A DNA stretch of 64,000 nucleotides from Thozetella sp. PMI_491. Its lineage: Eukaryota > Ascomycota > Sordariomycetes > Chaetosphaeriales > Chaetosphaeriaceae. Of this stretch, positions 44,680 through 55,795 are shown in pieces. Location: positions 1 to 64,000 of the forward strand of contig MU270062.1 of the NCBI GenBank assembly GCA_021432635.1. The letters are read 5' to 3'. The position numbers and the translations under genes were made by a program. Numbering within the stretch: the stretch's first letter is position 1; each line of letters opens with the position of its first letter. The notes beneath the pieces are model-generated. The model saw only the letters and a program-made list of their open reading frames with translations, made no database searches and was not told the origin of the DNA.

Positions 44680-46219
44680 ATGGCTTCTTCCCAGTCACTA
44701 GAGAGCCTCGGGGCCACCATCGCCGAGCTCACCAAGACTCTCTCGACCCAGCTCCAAGCGGCCAAGATCCCTGAGCTGTCGTTTGCACCGGATGCGCCGG
44801 CATCTCTGCCCCCGACCCCCGAGGTCCAGATCGCCCGGACTAAGCTCCAAGAGGCTCTCCTCACGCTCAACCACCTCGTGACCGGGCCCCATGAGTTTTG
44901 GCTCCGCGAGGCCTTTGCTGTGAGTGAGGCCGCGCCGCTCGAGACGCTATTCGTGCTCGTCTGATGTGGCGTTTCTTTCACGAGACCAACCCCCGCACCT
45001 CGGTCCCCGTTTAGACGCGACCAGCGCTAACCCGAGAAAGATGAGCAACGACCCGTTGACCTACGATGTTCTGAATCACTTTAACTTCTGGGACGCCGTC
45101 CCCGTCGATGGGTCCGCCAGCTATGCCGAAATTGCAAAGGCGACCAGACTGCCCGAGCAGATCGTCCGGAGGTTCCTTCGCAATGCCATTGCCAGCTTCA
45201 TCTTTGCTGAGGAGGCGCCCAACTCGGATCGCGTAGTGCACACCCTCGCCTCGGCGCAGGTCGCCCGCAATCCCCAGTTGCGATCACTGATTGCGCACTG
45301 CGCCCAAGACGTGCGGCCCGCTGCCGTCCACGGCGTCGAGGCCTTGGAGAAGTGGTTCGTCGATACCGAGGAGCTCACCGAGGACCGGGCGCACTCCGCG
45401 TTCCCCCTGGCGACCGACTACGGGAAGCAGCGCGGCACCGACCAGTGGACCTTCCTCGAGAACTACGAGCGGCCCGGCCAACCCAAGGGGTTCCGCGCCA
45501 AGCAGTTCGCCGAGGCTATGCAGGCGCTGGGCGACAACTCGGCGCTGGCCGTCGAGCCCGTGCTGGCGCAGTTTGACTGGGAGAGTCTTGGCAACGGAAC
45601 GGTTGTGGACGTAAGGCAATGCATACCCTTTTGTACGGCGCGACCGGGTTCCGCGTTAAATGCTGACCATGGTTCCCTCGCTGCATAGATTGGCGGATCT
45701 GCCGGCCACATTAGCGCGGTACTCGCCAAGAAGTACCCGCAACTTAACCTGGTCGTACAGGACCTCGCGCCCGTCGAGCCGGCCTTCGATGCCAACATGA
45801 AGGCCGAGGGACTGGCTGACCGCATCCGCTTCCAGGCCTACGACTTGTTCACCAAGCAGGAGCTGGTGGCCGACGTGTATCTCGTCAAGTCGGTATTTCA
45901 TGATTGGAGTGATCGGTATGTCCTGGAAATGCTCCAGAACCAGCTGCCCGTCATCAAGCCGGGCAACCACCTGCTCATCTACGATCTCATTGTGCCCCCG
46001 GACTACGACGAGCGAGGCGTACACATTGCACCCTTGACGGCCCGCAAGTTTGTGGCCCTAGTGGACCTGCAGATGCACGTAGCTTTCAACGCAAAGGAAC
46101 GCAAGGTAGAGGACTGGCTGTCGGTGGTTAAGCGCGCCGACCCTCGTTTCGCCCTCAAGGGTGTCCATGTCATACCCGGGGTGCCGCTTGGCATCATGGA
46201 TTTCGTGCTGGAGGCGTGA
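44680..46219 (+). CDS. SAM-dependent O-methyltransferase, fungal secondary-metabolite type
   Basis: Transfers a methyl group from SAM to a hydroxyl, usually of a polyketide or other small molecule. Three exons joined at GCT/GTGAGT..AAAG and GAC/GTAAGG..GCATAG. The N-terminus is helical (SLESLGATIAELTKTLSTQL). A winged-helix dimerisation part follows (DVLNHFNFWDAVPVDGSASY, TRLPEQIVRRFLRNAIA). The SAM motif is VVDIGGSAGHISAVL, and VYLVKSVFHDWSDRYVLEML carries the catalytic-type HDW. The end is VPLGIMDFVLEA. All family landmarks are present. It sits 1.2 kb upstream of a TRI12-type efflux pump in the same direction, which fits a metabolite-modifying pair, but no synthase gene is visible. Confidence 0.88.
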
Positions 46220-47426
46220 GCGGTGTCTCGACTAGGGAAAAAGGGATTTAGAAAGAGGGGGGGGTCGGGGGGGGTCGGGGGTCAGCATGCACCAAAGACA
46301 GCCAGTGGGTGGTCGACTGAGACTCTGACATGAGCGCGAGAGCATGTTGCATTGGGCGGGACAATGTCATCCTGCAGGCGGGCGAGAGGCGGAGCGTAGA
46401 CTTTTGATTGCCTATAGAATAGTTAGGGGAAAACTGCTGAATCCAAAGCCATATACCGCCACCACAGCACCTAGCTTGGACAAACGTCCCGGACTGCATG
46501 CACTTTTCTTCTGCCGATGTAGCCGCCTTCCAACCGAACCGGTGGGGTCCCGTCTCGCTGGGATCCGGGATGAACCCGTATTTGAGCTAGGCTGCGACGC
46601 CTGACAGCGGTTTCCTACTCAAAATGTCTTACCTCGGGTAGTACAGCTCTCTGGAAATTTTGTAGCCGTGTCTAATGGGGACTAAGAATAGGGTTGCCAG
46701 CCCACCTTAGCCCGTCCCTGCCCGCCTACCGCACCCGATATGGCGGTATGTTATCTCTCCTAGACGCCGGATACGACGCTGGAACATGAGCGAAGGGGTG
46801 TGAGGGTGTGCGAAAAGCAATTCTCCAACACAACCGAGCGGCCGGTCCACATGCCAGCAGGTTGCCATTGCTTTAGGCCGCTGGGACTCGGGACGAACGC
46901 CTATTGGAGTCACGCACCCGGGCTGTCGATAAACCTCGGTTCATTCCGCGGATTCAACGCCCTAAACCGGCCACGAGATGTTAGCCACACCGAGACACTA
47001 TGCATCCTGCTCCGATGAGCCAACCCGGCGCAGGCACTAGGCCTGCATGGTGGTTGGCTGGCCCCCCGAAAGAGAGTTTCTTGCGATGAGGGGCCAACGC
47101 AAGACAGGGATCCGGCGGACGTGGCGATCAACCCCCCCCCCGGGGCAATACGACTCAAACCTCATTTCCCCGCGCGCAAGTCTGCTATACTGCCGCTTGC
47201 GGGTTGCGGGGGAGCCACATGCCCGTCCACGCAGTGGAGAAATATTTGCATACTTGCGTACAAAGGATCCAGGGGTCCTCGCCGGGGATACAAATGGCGA
47301 GAGCCCCGAGCGCCATTTACCTGTCGCTTCCCGCCCCTCCTTCCCTTTGTTCTATAGATCGCCAAACCTTGCTTCTTCCGCGGCGTCACGCACAACTGCA
47401 CCCGTTCTGCGCAACGCCCTCCCACC
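46220..47426. other. Intergenic with G-rich and C-rich tracts
   Basis: 1.2 kb between the O-methyltransferase and the MFS pump; it should contain the pump promoter. Apart from the G8/G8/G5 tract at 46,257 and a C10 run at 47,132 no feature was recognised. Confidence 0.45.
46257..46281 (+). repeat. G-tract array G8-TC-G8-TC-G5
   Basis: Three long G runs separated by TC lie about 40 bp after the O-methyltransferase stop. They could form a G-quadruplex in DNA or in the transcript 3' end. Tract lengths may be misread in sequencing. Confidence 0.7.
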
Positions 47427-49404
47427 ATGTCCAGCGCTCCTGAAGAGAGCGGCCACGCGGCACCCCAGCACACCGCTGCGATGGCGTCTCCCACCACAAA
47501 CAGCTCCGACAAGGAGATCGACCGGCACGTCTCCACGGAGGAGGCGCCCCCGGCGCGAAACTCCCCCTACTACGAGAAGGACGGCCTCCGGACCTACGGC
47601 GACGATGTAGACCACGACCATGAGCCTCCAATGACATTTCGCCGCTTCATGTCTTTTGTCGCTATGGCGTTCCTGTGGACCGGCTCGCAGATTCCGGTAT
47701 ATCTGTTCGGCGGCGTCCCTCCGCTGATCTACGGAGACATTGGCGGCGTCGACCGCTGGATCTGGTTCGTCACTGGCAACCTCTTGGGATCTGCCGGCAT
47801 CTGCCCGTTCGTCGGTGCGCTGTCGGATCTTCTCGGGCGTCGGTGGGTGGCGGTGGTAGGCATCACCCTGGTCATCATCGGCCAGATCGTGTGCTCCACA
47901 GCGCAGGTCATGAACACCTTTATCGGTATGGGTTGCCTCCGCACACTCTCGTTTCCTAATCGACCGCTTAGTCGAGGCACGTGCGCTAACATATACGAGG
48001 CGGCATGGTCATCTCGGGGGTTGGCGCAGGAATCAACGAGCTGACGGCGCTGGCCGGCACGGCCGAGCTGGCGCCCACCTCAAAGCGCGGCTTTTATGTG
48101 TCAATTTTGATCTTCACCATCGTGCCGTTCTGTCCCTCGGTTATGTGGGCTCAGCTCATCGCGACGCATGCCGGCTGGCGATACATTGGCGTCCTCACTA
48201 CCGTGTGGTGTTTCCTTGGCCTGGTCTCTGTCTTGGTATTCTACTTCCCTCCGCCTCGCGTCAACTCGCTCGGCCTGTCGAAGAGGGAAATTTTCAACAG
48301 GATTGATTTCATCGGAGGATTCCTGTCCATCGCCGGCATCGTGCTCTTCGTTGCCGGTCTGCTTTGGGGTGGCTATCAGGTAAGGCCCCGCCCCTTTGGG
48401 AGCTGAAATTTGAGGCTGGCCGGAGCTGACAGAATGTAGTATGACTGGACCAGCGCTCATACCCTTGTTCCTCTCCTACTCGGCGTCGTTATCCTCATTA
48501 TCTTCGTCTGCTGGGAGATCTGGGGGGCCAAGTATCCCATGATTCCCAAGCGTCTCGGCCAAGCCAAGTGGAACCTCAACCTTACGTTCGTCATCACCTT
48601 CATCTCCGGCGCCAACTTCTTCTCGGTGCTTCTGCTGTGGCCGACGCAAGCTTTCAATGTGTACGGACACGATCCCGTTGGCGTCGGCATCCGCGGTATG
48701 CCGTTCGGCTTTTGCGTCATGGGCGGCGCTTGCATCACGCTCTACCTTCTCTCCAAGACCGGCGGCCAGATCAAGTGGCTTCTGTTCGGCGCTTCTGTGC
48801 TCATGACGGCCGGCTGCGGTTCCCTGGCTGCAGCGAGAATGGACAACATCAACGCCGTCTATGGGTTCCTGGCCCTCGCCGGCCTCGGGGTTGGCGGCAT
48901 TGTTGTGCCTGCGGTCCGTGTCTTTCCCCATGCAGTTGTTTCGCGAGCGATCACTAACCCCGTCGGCAGAGCATCCTTTCGACCATAATCTCCCCCGACG
49001 ATCTGATCGCTACCATATCTGCGCTTACGCTAGCGATCCGCGTCGTCGGCGGCGCGGTTGGGTACACCGTCTACTACAATGTGTTCTACAACAAGCTCGT
49101 GCCCACTCTCATCAACAATATCGCTGGAGTGATGATTCAAGACAAGATTTTCAACATAACCATCATCACGGAAGCCATTGAATTGACCGGCGCAAGTCTT
49201 ATCGAGGAGATCCTGCCGTTGGTTGGGGGGAACGAGACGCAATGGGAACATATAGTTCTGGCCGGACAGATGGCCTATGCGGACTCATATCCCTGGGTTT
49301 ACTACTGCAGCATTGCTTTTGGCGGTGTTTCCATCATTGCCAGCTTGCTGCTGACGGACATATCCAAGTATATGGATGACCATGTCGCTGTGGTCATTGC
49401 TTAG
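47427..49404 (+). CDS. MFS efflux pump, TRI12/siderophore-drug antiporter type
   Basis: Multi-pass proton antiporter of the plasma membrane for toxins, siderophores or drugs. An N-terminal polar segment of about 70 residues precedes FRRFMSFVAMAFLWTGSQIP, the usual entry into helix 1 of TRI12-type pumps. MFS motif A follows as GALSDLLGRRWVAVVG. Then come GVGAGINELTALAGTAELAP (the conserved substrate-pocket helix), FPPPRVNSLGLSKREIFNRIDFIG, and the C-terminal half FISGANFFSVLLLWPTQAF. After the last introns (for example CCTGCG/GTCCGT..GGCAG) comes SILSTIISPDDLIATISALT. The tail YMDDHVAVVIA ends it. At least four exons join without frame conflict. Direction and neighbour suggest it may export the product of the adjacent O-methyltransferase. 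Confidence 0.88.
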
Positions 49405-49896
49405 AGTTGCTAGAAGATTAGGCATGGGTACCTTGGGCGGAGGCGCGAACTTGGGTAGGCGGACGGAACCGAGGCAAAAGTTGGGGTAAATAGTGCGGGC
49501 GGATGGCATGTGAGACAATATTACCTACTGAAAACGAAAACTTCCGACCCATCAGTTCGGAACTGCCTCCTCTAGCCACTACCCCGGTAGCAAAAGTCCA
49601 TAGGTCCCCTAGGTCCCTTACCCCGCAAGACAGGGTATGCGGGCGCTTCTGCATTTCGTATGGTCACGTGCCAGGTTACGCACTTAGGATTCAGTAGTGC
49701 GCTAATACGTAACACCTTGTGACCGGGGCAAGTCTTCGTTTGGAATCAATTACATTATGTCATGCATATACGCTAATCATAGACTCGTTGTCCTACAAAA
49801 GAAACCACTGTTCGATCCGACGCGCTGCTAGTTTCCTTCCCACTTCCCACGCGCAGGCCCTCGTGAGACCCAACCCGGACTCGTCGCTGCTTGCCC
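49405..49896. other. Intergenic between convergent genes
   Basis: About 490 bp containing the 3' ends of the MFS and EEP-lectin genes. No feature recognised. Confidence 0.4.
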
Positions 49897-51413
49897 TTAC
49901 TGGGGAGCATAGATGAAGGCGAGCTGGTCCATCTCGTCGCCGTCCTGGCCCATGTAGCCCACGATCTGCCAGCCAGTCGGAGCGGTGAAGGTGGCGCAGT
50001 CGCTCGTCGAGGTGCCGGACGTCAGCGTGTTGCCGGCGCTCGTGGTGGCCTTGATGTAGAAGTTGCGCGTGTGGCCGCTGTACTGGCCCTGGCACAGCGT
50101 CGCCGAGGTCCAATACTCGTTGCTGCCGAGAGTCAGCGACACCTTGGTGCCGCCTGTGCCGCCGTGCGTGAAGGTGGCGCCGCTGGTCAGCGTGATGCCG
50201 ACCGAATCGAGCCTGCTGGCGCCGCGGAAGGTAAGCACGCTTGCCTTGGGCTTGGTGATGGCCGCCAGGGAGGGCAAGTCCGTGAACCAATCGCCGTGGG
50301 GACCGCCCCAGTAGCCGGACTGGCGGAGAGTGTTGCTCAGGGTGTAGGTGAAGTTGACGGTGATGGGGTTGTGGTCCGAGAGGATGCTGCCGTCCGACTG
50401 GAGGAACTTAGACGACTCGTAGTTGAAGTAGGTGGCGTCCAGGGTGGCAATCTTGCTGCTACGGTAGAAGACCTTGTCGACCGTCTCGCAGTAGTTAGTG
50501 GTGGACGGGTTGTCGCAAAGGGTCTCCACGGTAGGAATCACGCCGTTGCGCTCCAGCTGCACCCACGCATCCGTGAGGCCGTTCTGGGTGTTGAACAAGT
50601 TGATGTTGTCGGCGGTGCGCGTGTAGCGAGAGTTGGTGTCGCCCATGACCACCACGGCGTTGCCAACAGACCAGGTGTCGATGTAATCAGCGACCTGCTG
50701 GACGTTGGACGTCCGGGCCGTCTCGTCATCAGTCTCAGTGCTTTAGAGGTGTTAGTGCTTGATTTTGCGGGTTGCGCGACAGACTAGTTGACCGGAGAAC
50801 CTACCCGGCATCGGTGTGCAGGTTGTAGAAATCCACAAACACACCGTCGGCCACCTTGACGCGCATGAATGTGAATCCCTTGGGCGTCAAGCAGTCAGCA
50901 CCAGACGCGTTGGAGCACTTGTTCCACCGGTTGCGAGTGAAGTTGATCCAGTCAAAGTTGGCCAACGTGTTCATCCCATCGCCAACGACGACAGTACCCG
51001 ACGTTGCCGTCCGGTACGCATGGTTGTCAGTTGCGTAGATGTACCTAACCGCTCGAGTCAGCACAGTGCGGCATGGGGTCGGGGAGCCGCAAAGGCTCGC
51101 TGGGCCTGGCTAACTCACGCATGGTAGGCAAAATCCTATTAGGGGAGAATTAGCCGACGTTCACGGGGCGTCCCTTAGAATCCGCACGCACCTCTTGCAC
51201 GTTGATGACATCGTAGCCATACTTGGCGAACAGCGTGCCAATGGTACCGGCGTTGGTGGCCTTGTCGCCGGGCACCTCGTTGCTGTTGAGGATGGCCGGG
51301 AGCCCCGCGACGTTCATGGTCAAGACATTGAAATCGCCGCCCTCCGCCAGGGCCGAACCCCAGACAGAGGCGAGGGCGGTGGCGCCCAGGATTGCCTGCC
51401 GTGCCGTCTTCAT
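49897..51413 (-). CDS. Secreted EEP-fold phosphodiesterase with C-terminal jacalin-like lectin domain
   Basis: Likely a secreted Mg-dependent phosphodiesterase or nuclease of the DNase I/sphingomyelinase fold, targeted by a sugar-binding domain. Signal peptide MKTARQAILGATALASVWGSALA. Catalytic landmarks are MNVAGLPA, VQE (Glu metal ligand), NLHTDAG, VVVMGDTNSRY and SDHNPITVNF, in correct order. From about SGYWGGPHGDWFTDLPSL a beta-rich domain follows (VLTFRGASRLDSVGITL, GGTGGTKVSLTLGSNEYW), resembling jacalin-like lectins. At least four exons. One is a 17-nt micro-exon (51,135-51,119) encoding DFAYH and completing VQE-DFAYH-AYIYATDN. The frame is intact. Whether it cuts nucleic acid or lipid cannot be told from sequence. 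Confidence 0.8.
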
Positions 51414-52561
51414 GGTCGTCCAAGTAATGCGCGGGCTGCCTGCTAGAAAGAACGATGCAGGGGGGTCTGTCAGCTTGAACCCTGGAAACGCCTTCTCTCT
51501 ATCCGGGAAAGGGGGCCGCAGCTCTTATATGCTGGAGGCCGTGAGCCGCACACAAGCGAGTCATGGCGTGGCACAGCTCAAAGTTCGTCGCTTGCGCGCT
51601 CTTGGCGGCCGGGAGTGGTAGTGATGGTAGTGGTGCGGATAGTATATCGCATGGATAGGCCCCTGCTCGCTCCACCCACGAGAAATGACCCATTCCGGTC
51701 GGTTGGCTTCTCCCGGCATCAATGCCGGCGCTAGGACCCCTGCCGGCTCGGCCGCTTGACCCCTCCCGATCACCGACGCGTGCAAAGGTTGATTCGCCGT
51801 ATCCTAGATCGTGGGGAGGGCCGGCGGCCCCAGATTCTCATAGCCAATTGCGCTCTGCGGCCGAGCAGCGTGCCATGCTTCGTTGATCATCTGGCTATAG
51901 AATGCGACCTCGTTGCCGAAAGTCTGCGTAGTCTACCGGCGGCGAGATGGTCAATAATGGCCTAGACCACCCACCCCATCTTGACTAGCCTCAGAATTCG
52001 GTTATTAACTTGTGTCGTAAAACTACTCTGCCAATATTTGAGCGCCTAGGCGCAACCGTTAGTAGAGCCAAGCTCCTCCCAGGCCCTGGCCACACTCACA
52101 CGGAGCCCCGCCTAGTAACATTAACGCCAACTTGCCAATGTTGGCCAATCGACTTTTGCAGGTGTGTTCCCGCCTTACCTCAACCACACCCGACTACGCA
52201 CCATCGGAAGATGTTCATTGGCCCAAAGACTTCCCACGTGCTTCATATATGATTCGCGAACCATTTGACCAACAATCACCTACTGTCAAGAGTTGCGTCT
52301 CACTATATTCCCAAGTGACTTGGGATCCTACAAGATCTAAGGTAAATTGTTGCTTTTTATCATCCTAACGTAAAAGCCTCCAAATCAAGCTGTATCTAGC
52401 AGCGTACAACTTAGTAACCTTTGTTAGCCACCTAAATACAGTATGTCTAATTTCTTCATGGCCAGATACACACGTTACAGATGGAAAGAATTCTGCTCAG
52501 GTCTGAATACCAACGAAACCTTTCAGAAACATGATGACAGACGCCTAGAGATGTGTCAAGG
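51414..52561. other. Intergenic, no gene seen
   Basis: About 1.15 kb above the EEP-lectin start, including its promoter. A GGTAGTGATGGTAGTGG stretch at 51,614-51,630 is low complexity. Nothing else recognised. Confidence 0.4.
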
Positions 52562-54130
52562 TTAAGTCGACTTGGAAGTGGACTTACATTCGGTTTCCAT
52601 TAGGACGAGAAAATTGAGACTTGTGAATGCTTCGTGATCGTACAGCAGTCTTCGTGCATCTCTACGAAGTATGCAACGTAATTCTGTGTCTGTGCTTGAT
52701 TCCCTTGAGCCAGCGTATCGAGAAATTCCGATGTAACTAATATCCGCACAGAGATTAGTTAATGCTTCCCGAAGAATAAACATAGGTAGTTCTATATCCT
52801 CGGTGTAACCCACGCTCAAAGCAGACCGAAACGCCGTTGTCATCTCGGGCCTAGATCAGTCGGTACTTCCCATTTGGAACCTCGCGGATAACCATCAATA
52901 TCGCTCCGCTAAAGATGAGGTAGCCCATCATGATATTGCCCATTTCCCTGACACAGGCATTAGTCGAGGTCTGGGATGGGGATACTCCTAGATACTCCAG
53001 AGATCTCACCGCGGGTAGACAATTTAATCACCGTATCGAGCGCACTAAAGATATTGTGTCCACAATACCTTCTTCGCCGCCGAAACTTGGTCGTGGAGGT
53101 CTTGTGATGCTATACCGTGTAAGCCGCCGCACCGCTAAAAGTTGACGACAATACAGTAAAGGTATTACCACGAGCATCTGTGAATTCGAACCCTACTTCC
53201 TGGTATTTTATCCATCCGGGAGGAGCCTCTGCGGAGTTTCATATTTGCAAAGGACATTGGTTGCGGAGAATAGCCTTGACCCCTTTGGCTGCAGACAGCT
53301 GAGTATCGTGGGTAACTTTCAGATGCTGTTAGGAACCCATTTCCGAGTCGAAATATCCATGATGTTTGGATATGGTGCGTCATATCGAAACCACGTGGGA
53401 TCGAAACAATCTCAGAACCGGGGAAGACGTGCCAGGCAAAGAGTAGTGTGACTGTAGAAAAGCGTACATTTGTGACTTGCAGGACACGGTTATTTGAAGA
53501 GCCTGCTGGCTGGAGAAGTGCAGGCTTTCACTCTCGCTGAGAATGCAGAGATCCCATGACTGAACTGGCGACAAATTGGCGGATGCATACAATTGGAGAT
53601 GAAGGCTTTGAATTTGGTCGACTCGCTGGGGCACGCCGTTAACTACGAGACGCATCGAAACCATATTTGTCGCAAGCTGCTCGACGTCACTCCAAGATAA
53701 CTATTATCAATATCTTGTATCTCGGCTAAGAATAACTGCCCTCACTTACCCTGTGTAGGCTAGGAAAGATATATTAAAAGGCGACCGCATTACCAACGTT
53801 GTGTTCAGGGTGGCCGAGTGATGGAGGGCAATCTGGAACTGTCTAAATCGACGGGTGATTTCATACATATCATAGACACCTAGCTTTCTCTTGTCAGCAT
53901 CGATTTCGATGGGACCGTGATAGCGACTCTCACGGGTGTTGGATGTCGGATATTAAACAGGAGATAGGATAATTTTGAGAGGGCAAGGCTCCGTATATCT
54001 GCCAAATTATAGAGTCGGATAAGTCGATCTTCTGAAACGGGGAGAGAGATTGGCAACACTAAGGGCAAACGCGCCACCCAGGGGCCATCTCTCTCGCTCC
54101 CAAGGGGTGGCAGGGCTGATCATGCCTTTG
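52562..54130 (-). pseudogene. Unrecognised multi-exon gene or relic
   Basis: Several minus-strand blocks look coding and are flanked by plausible splice sites, but no full chain could be built. They are about 54,077-53,880 (ARLPLVLPISLPVSEDRLIRL), 53,880-53,800 (VYDMYEITRRFRQFQIALHH), 53,700-53,460 (SWSDVEQLATNMVSMRLVVN..ASANLSPVQSWDLCILSE), 53,230-53,110 (SAEAPPGWIKYQEVGFEFTD), 52,960-52,870 (REMGNIMMGYLIFSGAILMV, one possible helix) and 52,843-52,562 (ELPMFILREALTNLCADISY). I do not recognise a family. It may be an intact gene with many small exons or a decayed one. Confidence 0.35.
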
Positions 54131-54483
54131 AAAGCGGGGTTCTTTGGGTAAATAATTTTGCTATTACCTTTAACAGGAAGTTATAACAAGACATCACTGG
54201 TGCAATACAGATTTAATTGGGTTCGTTGTAGTGGAATTCGAATTAGGTGACGATGCTATGATCAATGCTCAAGTAGGCTTTCCTCGTCACCTGACATGAT
54301 CTTAGTCAACAGCCGAGAGCTCCATAAAACAACTTTTTTCTCCAACGCTCCTGTAAGTCTTCCCCCCCCCTTTTCCCTCCTTTCAGACTGAATATACCAA
54401 ATCAGCTGGCCCAGCTGATCCATCCCTATACCCAACCCTAACCCTTACCGTAGATATCCCCCTGTTATCACTTATTATCTTGC
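54131..54483. other. Intergenic, AT-rich, with a telomere-like scrap
   Basis: About 350 bp. It contains a C9 run near 54,363 and CCAACCCTAACCCTTACC near 54,432, which holds only about two units resembling the fungal telomere repeat (CCCTAA). That is too short to mark a former chromosome end by itself. Confidence 0.35.
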
Positions 54484-54585
54484 AACGGCCAGACGCCACT
54501 GTAGGAGGCCGCCTACAGCGGGTATGCAGCTATCGTGCAGCGGCTACTCGAGAAGGGCGCCGACGTCAACACGAAGCTAGGACCC
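54484..54585 (+). pseudogene. Single ankyrin-repeat scrap
   Basis: One frame reads NGQTPL, a stop, then EAAYSGYAAIVQRLLEKGAD and VNTKLGP. This is the consensus of one ankyrin unit (NG.TPL..AA..G...IV..LLEKGADVN). TAG replaces what is probably CAG. Nothing before or after continues the repeat. It lies directly against the truncated end of the PQQ-propeller gene, so it is probably a remnant brought in by rearrangement. Confidence 0.6.
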
Positions 54586-54599
54586 CCCCGTAAAGACAG

Positions 54600-55795
54600 T
54601 AGTTAATGCCTCCAGTTTCGACGGGCGGAATACCTTTCCAAGTCACGTCACCCGTCCGCGGGCCTTGTTGGGCACTTACCGCCATCGGTTTGTCCAGAGC
54701 CCATCCTGAAGCCTCCGAGGTTGTTTGCGTCCATGATGTAGACCTTGCCGTTCTTGCCTGACGCGACGCCAATGCGATTGACGCCGCCACCGGAGAAAGC
54801 AGCTAGGTCCAGCAAAGCAACGCCTGAAGAGCCGAAATCGCGATCACCACTGCTCAAGCTGTCGTAGTCCACAGGGCAAAACCAGTCCTGCTGACTTAGA
54901 CCTCCCGATCTGTCAACTGCGAAGGCCGCGACTGTCTGCTCAAGGGTGCTGATCTTGGTGTTGCTGGTCATCGGCACACCGTTGGATCCTTTAAGATCTC
55001 CTGGTCCACAACTATTTCCAGTCGCAAAGTACACGTAGCTCTTTGCTGAGTCCACGGCAAGGCCCATCCCGGACTGCCAGATGCTAGTCTTGCTGCCCTG
55101 CTGGACGTTAGTATCTGTTGGTTGGGGTGATAGAGCGCCCGGTCGAGCCACCATTGGCCTGCATGTTAGTGACAGCACCAGTCGTCTTGCTTATGGTGAT
55201 AAGCATTCTAGTGTAGTTAAAGTTGTCGCATTGGCCACTAAAACCTGCTACGACGCTGTTCCCGACAACGCAAGACCAGGCCGCTGCAGAATGGTGCCGC
55301 CCACGAAGTACCGCGTATCGTCGTTGCTAGCAGCAGTGCCCTCGAGGCTCACAGGAAACCCGGGGACATCCTGAAGGTTGGGCAGCTTGACAGCATACAG
55401 CTTGTACTGGCCTGCGAGGAGTCAGCTTGCGGTTCATCCCCTGCTAGTAAGGCCGTCTTCAAACCGTTGATCGTGCCACCACCGGCTGCCCCGTTCTTGT
55501 AACCTTTGGAATAGAAATACATGATGTCCGTCGCCGGGTCGATGATTGGCGTGCCCGTGATCCCGATCGTGTTCGGGATGTCTCCACACTGGCTGTCGGC
55601 GGACTGGAAAGGGGGATCTAGGATCCGAGTAAATTGTTGGACCGTGCCGGTCGCCCCATCGAGTCCTGGGGTACCAAGCCTATCAAACATAGCTTTGCCT
55701 CTCGGAGGAGCTCCCTGAATCACCAGTGGCCAGCTGGGAAGTTCCGTCGGCGAGGGCTCCAGCAATCGCAGGGCCTTCTCCCAACTATTGAACAT
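54600..55795 (-). pseudogene. Truncated PQQ/beta-propeller secreted protein gene
   Basis: The central part of a fungal family of secreted propeller proteins is readable: WPLVIQGAP, SQCGDIPNTIGITGTPIIDP, an intron (G/GTTTGA..GCTGAC..GCAG), GQYKLYAVKLPNLQDVPGFP, GQCDNFNY, SIWQSGMGLAVDS, VYFATGN, DRDFGSSGVALLDL, KNGKVYIMDANNLGGFRMG. Between about 55,280 and 55,160 the frame shifts by one base and shifts back, so two small indels are likely. The beginning (before WPLV) and the end (after GSGQTDG) are missing. At the 3' side the homology stops beside the ankyrin scrap. Probably a degraded gene. Confidence 0.65.

Noticed and set aside
54425-54450. Former telomere suggested by CCAACCCTAACCCTTACC
   Set aside because: Only about two repeat units; too short to claim an internal telomere.
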